Of a DNA stretch of 64,000 nt, positions 62,396 through 64,000 are shown piece by piece. The notes beneath the pieces are model-generated. The model did not search any database. It was not told where the DNA came from and was given only the letters and a program-made list of their open reading frames with translations. How positions within the stretch are numbered: the first letter of the stretch is position 1; every line of letters begins with the position of its first letter. Both the position numbers and the translations under genes were made by a program. Origin of the DNA: Neoroseomonas alkaliterrae (lineage in GTDB: Bacteria; Pseudomonadota; Alphaproteobacteria; Acetobacterales; Acetobacteraceae); the NCBI RefSeq assembly GCF_014199195.1, contig NZ_JACIJE010000003.1:124001-188000 (forward strand), given 5' to 3'.

Positions 62396-63916
62396 TCAGC
62401 CCGCGAGTTCCACCACAGCCTCCAGCCCCAGCGTCGCCGCCAGCGCCTCGACCCGCCGCAGCACGCTCTCGCCCGCGAAGACGCCGCTGCCTTCCACCAG
62501 CCTGAGCACGAGCCGCCCGCCGCTGCGGTCGAGCGCCGTGCCCGCCAGCAGCTCGGGCGTGCCGCCCGACAGCGTGTAGGCGAGCCGCAGCGCCGCCCCC
62601 AGGATTTCCGCCCGCCGCACCGCCGCGACATCGAGCAGCACGCGCGCGGCCTGCAGGAAGGGCGCATCCGCGCCGGCCTCGTAGCGCAGCGCCACCGCGA
62701 GCGCGAGGAAGGCGCGCGCATGGTGGTCGAGCCCCACGCCCGGCTGGCGCAGCACGCGGAAATAGGCGTGCTCGGCGCGGTAGTCCGGGTGGTCGTGGCT
62801 GCCGATGTCGCTCACCCAGCAGGCGGCGGCGCGCAGCGCGGCTTCGGCCACGCCCTCGCGCTCGAAAAGCCCGGCGGTCCATTGCGCGAGGGCGGGCGGC
62901 AGGCGCGGGTCGCGGCCGAAGCGGGCGGCAAGGTCCTGCGCGGCGGCGAGCAGCGGCTCGCGCCGGCGCTCCTCGGCGGCGATCTGGCGGGCATACCAGC
63001 CCTCGCGCAGCCCGTTGGCGCTGAACACCACGCGCCGCGCGCCCGAGGCGCGGATCAGCCGGCGCATCACCATCGCCGCCCAGGGCAGGTCCTGCAGGCG
63101 CTTGGTCGGCGCGCCGGGCATGCGTTCGAGCGTGCGGCGGGTCGCGGCCATCACCACGCCGGCGAGGTCGCGCGCCTCCTCCCGCGACAGCACGTAGTGG
63201 TGCACGATCGAGAGCGGATAGGCGGTCTGGGCGATGTGCATGCGCGCGAGCGCGCGCCACGCCCCTCCGACGAGGTAGAGATCCCGCCCCTGCCCCTCCG
63301 GCAGCCAGGCGATGCGGCCGAGTTCCTCGGTGGCGATGGCCCGCCCGCGCTGGATCTCCCCGCCCGCGCGTTCGGCGAGGCGGATGGCCCCGAGCGGCAG
63401 GCTGGCCGAGCGCCCCGCGCGGCCATGGGCGAGTTCCACCAGTTCGAGCGAACCGCCGCCGATGTCGCCCAGCACGCCGTCCGCATCGGGGAAGCCGAGC
63501 AACACGCCCTCGGCCGAGAGCATCGCCTCCTGCTGACCGGTCAGGATGCGGATCGTGAGGTCGGGCAGCCGCGCGCGCAGCGCCTCGACGAAGGCCGGGC
63601 CGTTCGCCGCGTCGCGCACGGCCGCGGTGGCGAGCACCTCGACCGGCTCCGCGCCCATGGCGCGCGCGACGGTGTGGTAGCGCACCATCACCGTGACGGC
63701 CTGTTCCACCGCCTCCTCGTTCAGCCGGCCCGTGGTCACGAGGCCGCGGCCGAGGCCGAGCACCGCCTTCTCGTTGAAGATGGTCAGCGGGTTGCGCGCC
63801 CGCCCCTCGAACACCACGAGGCGGACGGAGTTAGAACCGAGATCCACCACCGCCGCTCGCGGCTGGCGCAGCCCGGCCTCGGCCGGGGCCGGCCTTTCAC
63901 GGGTGAGTTGGCTCAA
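62396..63916 (-). CDS. ppx: exopolyphosphatase (Ppx/GppA family)
   Basis: A 506-residue ASKHA-fold phosphatase. The phosphate-1 loop is AVVDLGSNSVRLVVFEG (residues 22-38), followed by ATAAVRDAANGPAF, the phosphate-2 loop GVLGDIGGGSLELVEL, and a C-terminal HD-like helical domain with DIGSHDHPDYRAEHAYF. It shortens polyphosphate; a role in pppGpp hydrolysis is a family alternative. It lies 4 bases after the end of the partial upstream gene, in keeping with a ppk-ppx operon. Confidence 0.9.
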   Translation of the reverse strand: MSQLTRERPAPAEAGLRQPRAAVVDLGSNSVRLVVFEGRARNPLTIFNEKAVLGLGRGLVTTGRLNEEAVEQAVTVMVRYHTVARAMGAEPVEVLATAAVRDAANGPAFVEALRARLPDLTIRILTGQQEAMLSAEGVLLGFPDADGVLGDIGGGSLELVELAHGRAGRSASLPLGAIRLAERAGGEIQRGRAIATEELGRIAWLPEGQGRDLYLVGGAWRALARMHIAQTAYPLSIVHHYVLSREEARDLAGVVMAATRRTLERMPGAPTKRLQDLPWAAMVMRRLIRASGARRVVFSANGLREGWYARQIAAEERRREPLLAAAQDLAARFGRDPRLPPALAQWTAGLFEREGVAEAALRAAACWVSDIGSHDHPDYRAEHAYFRVLRQPGVGLDHHARAFLALAVALRYEAGADAPFLQAARVLLDVAAVRRAEILGAALRLAYTLSGGTPELLAGTALDRSGGRLVLRLVEGSGVFAGESVLRRVEALAATLGLEAVVELAG

Positions 63917-63920
63917 GGCG

Positions 63921-64000
63921 TCAGTCCTGCAGCACGCGGTCCTGCCGCGGCCGCCGCGCGCTGCCCTTGAGCGCGCTGCCGCGGCCGGACAGCGAGGGGT
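63921..64000 (-). CDS. C-terminal end of a gene upstream of ppx, possibly polyphosphate kinase
   Basis: Only the last 26 codons are inside the window. They read SLSGRGSALKGSARRPRQ and end DRVLQD before a TGA, a basic tail with no domain. Its stop is 4 bases before the ppx start, so the genes are co-transcribed. Polyphosphate kinase often precedes ppx in Alphaproteobacteria. That is context inference, as the residues themselves are not diagnostic. Confidence 0.35.
   Translation of the reverse strand, partial: PSLSGRGSALKGSARRPRQDRVLQD

Overview
The window is a very GC-rich stretch of an alphaproteobacterial chromosome. Several things point to the Rhodospirillales, most likely the family Acetobacteraceae (Roseomonas-like): a class I lysyl-tRNA synthetase, a UbiM-type ubiquinone hydroxylase, EipB, Usg, an aspS-rnd neighbourhood, an alpha-type GAAC-N7-GAAC SOS box and alpha-type CTTGAC/CTAGAT promoter elements. 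The placement rests on gene content and remembered family sequences, not on a tree. No rRNA, tRNA, CRISPR array or insertion-sequence transposase was recognised.

Left edge (1-4910, minus strand): the head-morphogenesis end of a T7-like podoviral prophage or domesticated element. In transcription order it has two small conserved phage genes, an intrinsic terminator, a small protein, portal, scaffold, capsid and the start of a tail-tube gene that runs off the window. A LexA-type box lies 22 bases upstream of the first gene. A chromosomal HTH/S24 (LexA/CI-like) regulator follows on the plus strand.

Core region (5.7-35 kb): a D-threonine aldolase-like enzyme, an amine oxidase, a Bug-type solute-binding protein, then a minus-strand run lysS-mprF-ugd-phosphomannomutase in which MprF has lost its catalytic transferase half. 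Next come asd, a DinG/XPD helicase, a cupin, a crotonase/amidohydrolase/threonine dehydratase/cold-shock run, and groES-groEL with two CIRCE operators placed around the promoter. These are followed by usg, ubiM, a glycosyltransferase with a VTT membrane protein, and a three-gene overlapping operon ctaA / five-PAS histidine kinase / tldD.

Middle (35-47 kb): a cyclase-family enzyme, gshA, rsmE, ubiA with an ETF-beta lysine methyltransferase-like gene, a WD40-cytochrome c fusion, an SDR, a CtBP-like dehydrogenase, an acyl-CoA dehydrogenase, a MATE exporter and an alpha/beta hydrolase.

Right part (47.8-64 kb): a sugar-acid degradation cluster (IlvD/Edd dehydratase, SDR, small membrane protein, FAH-family hydrolase) that fits the non-phosphorylative diketo-hydrolase route to pyruvate plus a hydroxyacid. 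It is followed by an LprI-like protein, a YdhR-like protein, an FkbM methyltransferase and a UxaA-family dehydratase. A clear TPP riboswitch then precedes a lone family 5 solute-binding protein. The window closes with eipB, aspS, an aldo/keto reductase, rnd and ppx, and the tail of an upstream gene that may be ppk.

Two intergenic repeat families stand out. One (three copies, about 95-132 bp) always starts exactly on the TGA stop codon of a gene. The other (six copies) is a double hairpin, five copies of which sit 2-10 bases after a stop codon in the orientation of that gene.
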